Below, one piece after another: positions 40,664-47,193 of a stretch of DNA of 48,959 nt. The stretch lies in IMG/VR virus record IMGVR_UViG_3300048780_000061, positions 1 through 48,959 of that record; one strand, 5' to 3'. Origin of the DNA: a virus. The position numbers and the translations under genes were made by a program. Each line of letters opens with the position of its first letter. Position 1 is the stretch's first letter. Under the pieces are notes generated by a model. That model made no database searches, had not been told where the DNA came from, and saw only the letters and a program-made list of their open reading frames with translations.

Positions 40664-41067
40664 ATTCTTGTCTTTCGGACGAGCCGTTTGCATTTTCAAG
40701 TCTCTCGGCACACGCCCCGACCGGGGGAAGCCTCTAGCTGTATCGCCAGCATGACTTACAGTTGTGAAACAGTGGTAAAAAGAACCGTTCCACTTTTTAA
40801 GCCTCCCGGTTTGGCTATCCAGAGGCCATGTTTGTCCAGCCGTGGACATGCTATTAAGTCCAGAGCCAGCGCGGTCAAACCCTTGTGAAATTACACCGCA
40901 CACCTTGCGGAGTGCGGCGGGACGGCAGTCGTTTGCACAAACACCCAACGGTACGCCGGGCAAGGTTTTGAGCCTTGAGGGAAACAACTGCCTAATCTGG
41001 CATCTCGTTTGTGCATTTTTACTGCCGACCCTTCCACGGGTCTGACGAGATAAATTTTGCACACTGT
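40664..41067. other. noncoding block with several hairpins
   Basis: No supported gene; a long minus ORF crosses it but has unlike composition. It contains short hairpins: AAAAAG/CTTTTT around 40777-40803, GTCCA/TGGAC near 40835, CCGCAC/GTGCGG near 40900, and CAAGG/CCTTG near 40965. Possibly a structured RNA or the regulatory region of the operon that continues at 40663. Confidence 0.45.
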
Positions 41068-41253
41068 TCATGGCTTGTCAACCCTCTTTTCAAACTTCTC
41101 CACCACCCGCGCAAACCCCTCCTTGTCAGCCGGTGACAGCGCATAAAGCTCGTCCAGCATCAGCCGTGACCGCAGATTGGCGCAGGCCAGTTGACGGCAG
41201 GCCGCACGCAGTTCGCGCAGGGCTGCGGCTGTTTTGGGGAAGGGGGGCATCAT
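41068..41253 (-). CDS. small helical protein
   Basis: 61 residues. Helix-rich (TAAALRELRAACRQLACANLRS), ending in a basic tail (FEKRVDKP). Starts at either of two adjacent ATGs that overlap the previous TGA. No known family. Confidence 0.55.
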   Translation of the reverse strand: MMPPFPKTAAALRELRAACRQLACANLRSRLMLDELYALSPADKEGFARVVEKFEKRVDKP

Positions 41254-41594
41254 ATAATCTTTTTCAGGGTGATGATGGTTAATTCCGACTCAAGCGTTAC
41301 CTGCGTCCATGCCGGAGCGCGGAAGCTGTTCAAGAGGGTTGCAAAATCCAACGGGCATTCGATTACGAATCCAGGATATTCGGCGTCGGCTTTTAGAAAG
41401 TCCAGACCCATGTCCGCAACGCGCTTCAATTCGAGTCCTTTTATCATCGCCTCAAATCTTTCTGTCGGCGTTTCAACCCAAACGGTTTTGCCAACTTTCA
41501 ACCGCTTGAATTGAGCCTTTCCGCGAATGGTCGTGAACTCGTCTTTGGCCAGCTTGAAATAATTGTGTCTGAATTTTATCGGTTTCTCATTCAT
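41250..41594 (-). CDS. ASCH-like small protein
   Basis: 114 residues. KFRHNYFKLAKDEFTTIRGKAQFKRLKVGKTVWVET with a later FEAMIKGLELKRV segment recalls the ASCH fold (an RNA- or nucleotide-interacting beta-barrel found in phages). The C-terminal half is less typical. Coupled on both sides in the minus operon. The match is by eye. Confidence 0.5.
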   Translation of the reverse strand: MNEKPIKFRHNYFKLAKDEFTTIRGKAQFKRLKVGKTVWVETPTERFEAMIKGLELKRVADMGLDFLKADAEYPGFVIECPLDFATLLNSFRAPAWTQVTLESELTIITLKKII

Positions 41595-41794
41595 ACCTGT
41601 TTAAATCGTTTTACAAACCACTCCTTCGCCGCCTCCGTTATGTTCCCGTCTTTCCACTGAATGAGCAACTTGCCGAGGCCGTTGTCGTCTAAAACCAGAA
41701 CGGGGCTGGCATCTTCATCGCTGCGCCACTTGCCCGAAAGTTTATGGCTTTGGGCGTCGTGGCGGGAGATGAGCATGGCAGCGTATTTTGTCAT
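41591..41794 (-). CDS. unknown 67-aa protein
   Basis: Starts at the ATG overlapping the VRR-NUC stop (ATGA). KYAAMLISRHDAQSHKLSG start and LVLDDNGLGKLLIQWKDGNI centre suggest a small alpha/beta fold. Overlaps the next gene by 4 bases. No family. Confidence 0.55.
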   Translation of the reverse strand: MTKYAAMLISRHDAQSHKLSGKWRSDEDASPVLVLDDNGLGKLLIQWKDGNITEAAKEWFVKRFKQV

Positions 41795-42150
41795 AGGTTG
41801 ACTGCGGTTAGGAATTCTTGGAATGAATAGACGCAAGCCCACTTGTGGCCCAGTGCGAGCAAACAATGCCGAGCTACATTCTGTTCCTTTGTCAGCTTTG
41901 CGCCCTTGCGTTTTACCTCAATCCAGAATGTTCTCCCATCCGGCGAAGCGCATATAAAATCTGGAACGCCTTTTAGTTGGGTCGTCCTGCAATCCATCCG
42001 ACTGTGAACAAAATACCAGCGGCGGCGGATAAGCTCGGCAATGATTTTGTCATGCAGGTCTGATTCCTTACGAAAAGACGGCATTTCGTTTTCGCTACAC
42101 TTCGGCGCAACCCTCGCCTCCATCTCCCTGAACTGTTCGGGCGTAATCAT
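41791..42150 (-). CDS. VRR-NUC domain nuclease
   Basis: 119 residues. The PD-(D/E)XK active site is complete: Glu29 in KESDLHDKI, Asp64 in GVPDFI, and Glu78/Lys80 in WIEVKRKGAKLTKEQ, exactly the VRR-NUC layout shared with phage replication-associated nucleases and the FAN1 C-terminus. Probably a structure-specific or Holliday-junction-type nuclease acting in recombination or DNA processing. Next to a truncated RuvC-like gene, it may have taken over the resolving function; inference. Confidence 0.85.
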   Translation of the reverse strand: MITPEQFREMEARVAPKCSENEMPSFRKESDLHDKIIAELIRRRWYFVHSRMDCRTTQLKGVPDFICASPDGRTFWIEVKRKGAKLTKEQNVARHCLLALGHKWACVYSFQEFLTAVNL

Positions 42151-42160
42151 TAGCGTCGGT

Positions 42161-42595
42161 TCATTTCAATATACGACTGGCAGTCGCAGAAACACTGTTC
42201 GGAAGCCCGGCGGATGTCACAGATTTCAGGTAGCGATATGTGCCGGATTTTTCAGGGTCAGGCGTCGAGCCAGCGATATATCCGATTGCCATGTGGCAGC
42301 CGCCTTCGAGTTGTTTTGCTGTTGCCGTCATTGCAGCCAGTTCGTGTTCGAGTTTGCGACACAGATATAGAGCGCGGTTCGCATCTGTGCATTTTTGCTT
42401 GGTGTATTCCGGCGTCAGCTTCAGCAGCATTAGCAGTTCATCGGTGCGTGGGGTCGGGACTTCCGAACCAGTCGCTGATGCCAACGCCTTTACGCCCACA
42501 GTTTCGGGCATGGGAACGCAATGTGGATTGCCGCCGCCATCCGTCCAGGCGATGCCGCCGCTTGCGCCGGGGTCAACTGCGATTATTTTTTTCAC
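42161..42595 (-). CDS. truncated RuvC-like resolvase fused to a TPRTD module
   Basis: 144 residues from a GTG that overlaps the previous stop. Residues 1-30 are a perfect RuvC-type beginning (IIAVDPGASGGIAWTDGGGN) with catalytic Asp8, but the protein leaves that family near residue 40 and continues as VPTPRTDELLMLLK... with a CRKLEHELAAM helix, the same module as in two other genes. The remaining catalytic acids of RuvC are absent. Either an inactive remnant or a neo-protein. Confidence 0.6.
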   Translation of the reverse strand: MKKIIAVDPGASGGIAWTDGGGNPHCVPMPETVGVKALASATGSEVPTPRTDELLMLLKLTPEYTKQKCTDANRALYLCRKLEHELAAMTATAKQLEGGCHMAIGYIAGSTPDPEKSGTYRYLKSVTSAGLPNSVSATASRILK

Positions 42596-42771
42596 TCGTC
42601 CCTCCCCTTGTTCTTCGCCATTATTTCGCGGCTGTCTCCGTGGTAGATGGTCACGGATGCGTCTTGGTAGTAGGGTTTGGGTTGGCCTGCTAACAAGACG
42701 CTGGAGACCAACGGCGGGTGCGTCTTGCGCTCCACCGTTGTCGGCTGTTCGGATGTTGCTTCTACGTTCAT
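42592..42771 (-). CDS. N-terminal remnant of a DNA methyltransferase
   Basis: 59 residues, coupled to the upstream and downstream genes (ATGA/GTGA). The QPKPYYQDASVTIYHGDSREIM segment matches the usual N-terminus of phage N4/N6 DNA methyltransferases (YY..D.VTIYHGD), but the catalytic DPPY and SAM motif parts are missing; the chain stops after MAKNKGRDE. Its front (THPPLVSSVLLAG) is encoded by an attC-like arm. A truncated gene carried along in the cassette-like array. Confidence 0.6.
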   Translation of the reverse strand: MNVEATSEQPTTVERKTHPPLVSSVLLAGQPKPYYQDASVTIYHGDSREIMAKNKGRDE

Positions 42772-42810
42772 CGCGTCGTTTCCCCGCCGTGGCTCAGTTC
42801 GTCGTTAGGC
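42688..42810. repeat. attC-like site B
   Basis: Left GCTAACAAGACGCTGGAGAC and right end GTTAGGC (42804-42810). The arms pair over CTAAC, CT-GAG and CGGCGGG (left 42689-42718, right 42783-42810). The left arm has two extra bases, a G and an A, unpaired in the stem, as in sites C and D. It overlaps the ends of the 96-aa and 59-aa genes. Confidence 0.6.
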
Positions 42811-43058
42811 TCTTGTGCCTTGCGCTGGAGTCCAGCCAAGAAGTTGCAAGCAGCGGTTTCATCATGCCACCAGTTGTCATCACCTTGGATTCCGTTAGTC
42901 CAAGTGCCGCGAGTGGTCAGATAGTAGCTGCCGGTTGCGTCGGCTATGTATGCGCCGCGACATATCTCGCCACGTTTCCGAGGGCGGTCTGTGTTGACGA
43001 CAGCCGAGCCTAACAAGGCGCTGGAGACAATCGGCGTTGGACGTTTTGATTTATTCAT
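42768..43058 (-). CDS. unknown cassette-type protein, 96 aa
   Basis: Starts MNKSKRPTPIVSSALLGSAVV, a segment encoded by the right half of attC-like site C, and ends inside site B (GETTR). The middle is a small folded piece (GEICRGAYIADATGSYYLTTRGTW, then GDDNWWHDETAACNFLAGLQ) resembling DUF-type phage proteins. ATG overlaps the previous TGA. Lying between two attC-like sites, it has the layout of a gene cassette. Confidence 0.55.
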   Translation of the reverse strand: MNKSKRPTPIVSSALLGSAVVNTDRPRKRGEICRGAYIADATGSYYLTTRGTWTNGIQGDDNWWHDETAACNFLAGLQRKAQEPNDELSHGGETTR

Positions 43059-43115
43059 AAAATCGTTGGTTGCTGGACATCGCAGGTCGCCGATGTCTCA
43101 GCGCCCACGTTAGAC
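43008..43115. repeat. attC-like site C, best conserved
   Basis: GCCTAAC (43008-43014) and GTTAGAC (43109-43115) are the R'' and R' boxes. Arms 43008-43036 and 43088-43115 align over CTAAC, GGCGCT, GAGACA and TCGGCG with two extra left-arm bases (G and A). An outer GAGCC/GGCTC pair extends the stem. The two flanking genes meet inside it at a stop-start overlap. Confidence 0.7.
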
Positions 43116-43447
43116 GGCTCGGCCACGGTTGTTTTTTCTTCGGGAGCTTTTCGAGCGGCGTCTATTGCCGCTCGGACGTTGCGCGTGTTGCTTGTTTGGT
43201 CGCTTGGAAGCTCCACCGACCATGATTTCGGCACTTCGAGTTCGTAGCCCCAATTGTCCAGCCAGTCGAGTCGAGCGGTATCAGCCCCGGCCTTGTTGGA
43301 TTCCTGTTCGAGTTCGTGGACTACCAGCTTTAGTTGCTTGTGCCACATTGCGAATTGACGCAGCAAGTCGCCGTTCACACACTCCCAATGGAGCGCGTTG
43401 TTCATTCCTTTTTCTATGTATTTGAGTTTTTCGATTGTGGTCTTCAT
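43055..43447 (-). CDS. unknown protein with a DTARLDWL motif
   Basis: 130 residues from the ATG overlapping the previous stop. Helical N-terminus (TTIEKLKYIEKGMNNALH), then ADTARLDWLDNWGYELEVP, a widespread phage motif of unknown role. The end (SNVGAETSATCDVQQPTIL) is encoded by attC-like site C and differs from relatives, so the native C-terminus has been replaced by site-derived codons. Confidence 0.6.
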   Translation of the reverse strand: MKTTIEKLKYIEKGMNNALHWECVNGDLLRQFAMWHKQLKLVVHELEQESNKAGADTARLDWLDNWGYELEVPKSWSVELPSDQTSNTRNVRAAIDAARKAPEEKTTVAEPSNVGAETSATCDVQQPTIL

Positions 43448-43701
43448 ATTTTTAAGGCGGCGCGCAGGTGTTTTATTATCGGCCATTCTTCATCGCCCCC
43501 TCTTGATAGGATGTTCCCGATAGCGTCCACTATTGCGGCTTGGCTGGCGTTCAGTTCGAGTTCCATTTTACGCGCCTCATCATAAAGCGCACCTGATTGT
43601 TTTGAGAGTGCCGCCGCATCCGTTCGAGGAGTTTCAGACGGAGGACTTTCTCCGCGCTCCTCGCCCTGTTTCCAGTGTTCCAGATATTGCTGTGCGTTCA
43701 T
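43444..43701 (-). CDS. unknown protein with a TPRTD module
   Basis: 85 residues from the ATG at 43701 that overlaps the previous stop. Contains ETPRTDAAALSKQSGALYDEARKMELELN, the same module as in the 201-aa and RuvC-fusion proteins. The C-terminal DAIGNILSRGGDEEWPIIKHLRAAL is helical. Overlaps both neighbours (ATGA). Confidence 0.6.
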   Translation of the reverse strand: MNAQQYLEHWKQGEERGESPPSETPRTDAAALSKQSGALYDEARKMELELNASQAAIVDAIGNILSRGGDEEWPIIKHLRAALKI

Positions 43702-43901
43702 TTTGTTGGTGGGTTTAGGCGCGCATATTCTTCCGACCATTGCCGGATTGTTTCATCGTTCATGCTTCGTTCACGACCAAATGTGGACGGCAGATTGATG
43801 CTTGAGTGCCGACCACCAGCAGTCGAAAAAGTCAGCCATACGCCATCTTCGGATGATTGGATTGCTAGTTTTGGTGATTCTATCAGTATTTTCGTTTTCA
43901 T
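43698..43901 (-). CDS. unknown 67-aa protein beginning 22 bases from attC-like site D
   Basis: Small beta-rich protein (KTKILIESPKLAIQSSEDG, VWLTFSTAGG) with a helical tail (NDETIRQWSEEYARL). On the minus strand its start follows GTTAGAC by 22 bases, the position expected of the first gene of a cassette. Leader CGAAAGATAACCAAAA precedes the ATG. Confidence 0.55.
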   Translation of the reverse strand: MKTKILIESPKLAIQSSEDGVWLTFSTAGGRHSSINLPSTFGRERSMNDETIRQWSEEYARLNPPTK

Positions 43902-43923
43902 TTTTGGTTATCTTTCGTTCGCC

Positions 43924-44050
43924 GTCTAACAAAACGCTGGAGCCAATCGGCACCGTTCCTGCTGTTTGCGGGCGCGCTTTGTGGTTTGGTTGTCATGGTT
44001 GCATGGCTGAGTCTCGCCCCGGTGCCGATGGCTCAGCTAAAATGTTAGCC
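43924..44050. repeat. attC-like site D
   Basis: GTCTAAC (43924-43930) and GTTAGCC (44044-44050). The inner arms CAATCGGCACCG and CGGTGCCGATG pair over ten bases, and the left arm has an extra G and an extra A unpaired, as in C. Total length 127 bases. It separates the helicase block from the small-gene block and supplies the stop of the 48-aa gene. Confidence 0.65.
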
Positions 44051-44191
44051 CTCCGAGCCACACGCTTTGGTTTGCGCGGGCGATTCGGCTTCATCACCAA
44101 GGATTACGATGCGCTGGCAATGTTGACAAAACCAAAAGCCTGCGCTTGCCAACGCGGTCAGCGAATATTCTGTTTTCTCTTTAGTCAACAT
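44045..44191 (-). CDS. 48-aa protein ending in the attC-like site
   Basis: ATG overlaps the DnaB stop by 11 bases. A CQHC pair (residues 20-23) suggests a small zinc knuckle. The TAA lies in GGCTAAC of site D, the usual way a cassette gene ends. No family. Confidence 0.5.
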   Translation of the reverse strand: MLTKEKTEYSLTALASAGFWFCQHCQRIVILGDEAESPAQTKACGSEG

Positions 44192-45452
44192 AGCTTGGGG
44201 GAAAGTCTTGGTCGCTGACCTTTGCCGCACTTTCAAACCGCGTGAATTCTTTACAGAATTGCAGCATGACATATCCGGTCTGACCATCGCGGCATTTTTC
44301 CACAATCAGCTTTACGGTTTGCTCATTCGGGTTTAACTCACCCTCGTTTTCTAGTTTCCAAAGGCTGTCCGCGTCCTCGGCGGTTGCTCGGGCGTGCTTG
44401 GTTTCGCCGGCGGCATTCACCTGTGACAGCAGAATCACCGGCACGTCCAGTTCCATCGCAATATCTTTGACGCCTTTGGAGATTGAAGCAATCCGGCCCT
44501 CTTGGTTGTCACCTTCGCCAATAAGTCGTTGCTGGTAATCAATCACAATCAGTTTGATGGCGTGCTTTTGATGGTGGCGGCGGGCGATGGCTTTGATTTG
44601 TCCGATGGTGAACCCGCTGGCGCGTTCGATGAATAGCGGCGCATTGTTCAGACGGCAGCAGGCGGCGGTGATTGCTGGCATGTCGTTTTCTTTAACTCGG
44701 TGAAAATTGACGCGTGATTCAGAACAGATTGAGCGGACGACAAGTTGAACGGGCCGCATTTCAGCGGAGAGAATCAGTGCCGGGGTTTTGTTGAGCGCGG
44801 CGCGGACGGCTATATTGACGGCCAGCGCGGTCTTGCCCCGACTGGGCAGCGCGGCGATCACAACCATTTCTGCCGGGTGCAATCCATCCGTGAGCCGGTC
44901 AAGGTCAATCAGGCCGGTTTCGAGGCCGGTGATTTTGTCACCGTTCAAAAACTTGGATTCAATCTTTCCGATTGCGGCATGGACAAGCTCTTTGATGCCG
45001 CTGGATTCGTTTTGCGCCGGTCGGATTTGAAGTATTTTGCTTTCGATGCAGTCCAGGATTTCGTGTGCGTTGCCGGCTTCGTAGGCGGCTTGAATTGATT
45101 CAGTTGACGCAGCGATTATGTCCCGGCGAATCTTTTGCTCAATCAGGATGTCCAGCACGGCGGGCAGGTTCGCGCTTGAAGTCACCACGTCCTGACACGC
45201 GCATAGATATTGTTCGCTACCGATTTTGTCCAAGACGTTCGCATCTTTCAAAGACTGGCGCACGGTGATTATGTCCACCTCGTCAGGTCGCATTGATGCG
45301 ATGGATTCCCAAATTGTGCGGTTGCGCAGGTCGTAAAAGTGTGGGCCGGTCAGGACGGCAGACGCTTCCGCGATGGACTCAATCGGAGTCGTCAGGCAAC
45401 AGCCGATGACGAACATTTCACTTTCTGGCGAGTGTGGAGGAAGTTTGTCCAT
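44181..45452 (-). CDS. dnaB: DnaB-type replicative helicase
   Basis: 423 residues. An N-terminal helical domain (1-140) as in DnaB. Walker A ALPSRGKT at 201-208, Walker B LIVIDYQQ at 301-308, and the DNA-binding LLSQVN motif at about 345. ELNPNEQTVKLIVEKCRDGQTG near the end is the usual H4/Arg-finger region. The phage probably loads this ring on its own origin through the organiser protein encoded next. The linker between domains is short, typical of phage forms. Confidence 0.92.
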   Translation of the reverse strand: MDKLPPHSPESEMFVIGCCLTTPIESIAEASAVLTGPHFYDLRNRTIWESIASMRPDEVDIITVRQSLKDANVLDKIGSEQYLCACQDVVTSSANLPAVLDILIEQKIRRDIIAASTESIQAAYEAGNAHEILDCIESKILQIRPAQNESSGIKELVHAAIGKIESKFLNGDKITGLETGLIDLDRLTDGLHPAEMVVIAALPSRGKTALAVNIAVRAALNKTPALILSAEMRPVQLVVRSICSESRVNFHRVKENDMPAITAACCRLNNAPLFIERASGFTIGQIKAIARRHHQKHAIKLIVIDYQQRLIGEGDNQEGRIASISKGVKDIAMELDVPVILLSQVNAAGETKHARATAEDADSLWKLENEGELNPNEQTVKLIVEKCRDGQTGYVMLQFCKEFTRFESAAKVSDQDFPPSYVD

Positions 45453-45454
45453 TA

Positions 45455-46147
45455 TTATCCCGGCATTTGCAGGTAAGATTTTTTCGGCCTGGTTGCGGTT
45501 CCGTTATTATGTGGCGGCGTCATGGGCCTTCCGTCATTGTCCCACCATCCTCGAACGCGAAGGGCGTATTTTTTCCATTTAATTTGATGCCAGCCTTTTG
45601 CGTCTTGCGCGAGAAACTTGTCCTTTGCGAACCATTCCGCTGAGATGCCGCAATGCGGGCTTTTGCAGAACTCCCAAAATTCTTCCCATGTAGGTATTTC
45701 AGAGAGGGAGCGAGGGCCTTCTTTCCCTTCTCTTCCTTCTTTCCCTTCCTTCTCTTCTAGGTGAGCGGGCGGTGAGTCGGCGGTGAGTTGGCTGTTACCA
45801 TGCAAAATAATCCATCCAACCTTTTCAGAACAAAGCACTTGTAACGCCCTTTCAACCTCTTTTTCTGGCCTTCTGAATTTCAAAGCAAGGTCGCCAACTC
45901 CCCATGCACTCCCCGCCATGTCACCGTCAGACGTGAGCCAGCCGTTACGGGAGCGTTGCTGAGAACAGGCTCCGACGATGCAATGCCAGATTCCGTAAAT
46001 CGCCGCCCCGTCAGGTTCAGCCATAATGCGGCAAAATCCCATGCCGTGCTGTTTGTTAGGAACGCAGACAAAAGAGCAGTTCGCGCGCTGGCGTGAGCGG
46101 TCATTCTCAAAGTGAGAGTTCCAATCTTTGATTTGGAAAACGGTCAT
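45455..46147 (-). CDS. putative replication organiser / helicase loader
   Basis: 230 residues from the ATG overlapping the HNH stop. Residues 20-110 look like a winged-helix DNA-binding part (IYGIWHCIVGACSQQRSRNGWL, then LALKFRRPEKEVERALQVLC), a Glu/Lys-rich linker follows, and the end (ISAEWFAKDKFLAQDAKGWHQIKWKKYALRV) resembles phage DnaD/replisome-organiser C-termini. It lies next to dnaB as expected for a loader. Family assignment is by pattern. Confidence 0.65.
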   Translation of the reverse strand: MTVFQIKDWNSHFENDRSRQRANCSFVCVPNKQHGMGFCRIMAEPDGAAIYGIWHCIVGACSQQRSRNGWLTSDGDMAGSAWGVGDLALKFRRPEKEVERALQVLCSEKVGWIILHGNSQLTADSPPAHLEEKEGKEGREGKEGPRSLSEIPTWEEFWEFCKSPHCGISAEWFAKDKFLAQDAKGWHQIKWKKYALRVRGWWDNDGRPMTPPHNNGTATRPKKSYLQMPG

Positions 46148-46488
46148 TTTTGCCACCATGCCCTTCCTTTTGAAATTGAGTCGTGGTTATTGTCCATAGC
46201 ATCACCAAGTTTAAGATGGTCTGGATTTACACAGGCCGGATTGTCGCATTTGTGTAAAACAAAAACCCCCATCGGGATTGCGCCGTTGTGCCATTCCCAA
46301 GAAAACCGATGAGCATAAATCTGTTTTCCTGTTATTGGCTCGCAGAAAGTTCCGTATCCCTTTTTGTTCCTTTTTGCACCCATCCAAATCCAACATCCAT
46401 CCGGCGTTTTTTTAACCCGCCCCCAAAAACGCACCCGCATCGGATAAGAAGAAAGGGAATTATCAATTCGTTCGTTGATCGTTAGCAT
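46144..46488 (-). CDS. HNH endonuclease
   Basis: 114 residues. All HNH landmarks of the HNH_3-like phage group: RFWGRV.., CWIWMG, GYGTF, YAHRFSWEWHNG, and the core VLHKCDNPACVNPDHLKLGDAMDNNHDSISKGRAW, with paired Cys and His residues. Stand-alone homing enzyme by its neighbours. Overlaps the replication organiser start by 4 bases. Confidence 0.88.
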   Translation of the reverse strand: MLTINERIDNSLSSYPMRVRFWGRVKKTPDGCWIWMGAKRNKKGYGTFCEPITGKQIYAHRFSWEWHNGAIPMGVFVLHKCDNPACVNPDHLKLGDAMDNNHDSISKGRAWWQK

Positions 46489-46726
46489 ATTAAAAACTCA
46501 GAACGCCCGCCAACGTCTGCAAACCGGCACAGTGAACCCCGCGAGGAGTTCGCAGGTCGAGCCGTGACGCTGGCGAGCGTTCAGAAATTTCAATGGTTGA
46601 ATTTATCATGGTCACTGTTTTTCTCGGCGGTTTGCAAACGCCGGTTCTTTAACGAACACCCCAACCCTAACGAATGCGGCGGGGAGAGTCAACACACATG
46701 TTTTGCTATGTGCAGGACAATAAATA
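46489..46726. other. noncoding region with repeats, possible origin
   Basis: No supported gene. Inverted copies GCAAACCG (46519-46526) and CGGTTTGC (46628-46635), and a perfect palindrome GTTTGCAAAC (46630-46639). It sits between replication genes and a nuclease gene, near the divergent strand switch at 47.15 kb, so an origin or regulatory site is a fair guess. Confidence 0.4.
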
Positions 46727-47116
46727 CTAAGGGCCACTGCCAAGCGGCTTCCAGAAACAAAACAGGTTAGCAGGTTGTGTTTTTGTGCGCGCCTTTTTCG
46801 CTGCCGCTCGGATTTCTCTCGGCCCGATTACATCGGTGCGCCTCATTTCTTTCATCAAATTACGCGCAGCATCATTAGACAAGCGGAACCATTCTCCACG
46901 ATGTCTAAAATCCGATAAAATCCCATGCAGATTTAATTCTTGATCATAGGGACAAAGAAACCATCTTTTAATTAGCAGTTTTATGGTAAACGGATTTCCA
47001 GTCTTAATTGTAGAAAGGCGAACTCCAACATTTGTGGCCACGCCAATTTTATAGAAACCCTCACAAAAAAAGACGTAAACAAAACCGCCGCCAGTATCGA
47101 AGCATTCATTATCCAT
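46727..47116 (-). CDS. GIY-YIG superfamily protein, Mug113/T5orf172-type
   Basis: 129 residues. GGGFVYVFFCEGFYKIGVATNVGVRL is the modified GIY-YIG opening, and the CPYDQELNLHGILSDFRHRGEWFRLS end is characteristic of the Mug113/T5orf172 branch. These proteins are nuclease-type and common as phage accessory genes. A weak leaderless promoter reads into it. Confidence 0.8.
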   Translation of the reverse strand: MDNECFDTGGGFVYVFFCEGFYKIGVATNVGVRLSTIKTGNPFTIKLLIKRWFLCPYDQELNLHGILSDFRHRGEWFRLSNDAARNLMKEMRRTDVIGPREIRAAAKKARTKTQPANLFCFWKPLGSGP

Positions 47117-47123
47117 GTTTAAT

Positions 47124-47152
47124 AAGGTATCAGACAGGAGCTTACGGCGCAA
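47124..47152 (-). promoter_or_regulatory. candidate promoter for the GIY-YIG gene
   Basis: On the minus strand TTGCGC (47152-47147), a 17-base spacer and TACCTT (47129-47124), ending 7 bases before the ATG at 47116. A weak -10, but the same leaderless geometry as elsewhere. Confidence 0.25.
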
Positions 47153-47193
47153 CAAAAAAATAATCTTTTTCCTGTTGACAGAACGAACCAGAC

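Noticed and set aside
40334-41071. A 245-aa version of the zinc-finger gene starting at 41071
   Set aside because: The extra N-terminal 136 residues run through the hairpin-rich noncoding block and look like random translation; the ATG at 40663 gives a compact gene.
46489-46726. An attC-like site in the origin-like gap
   Set aside because: No RYYYAAC and GTTRRRY pair at the ends of its inverted repeat; only the short palindromes are present.
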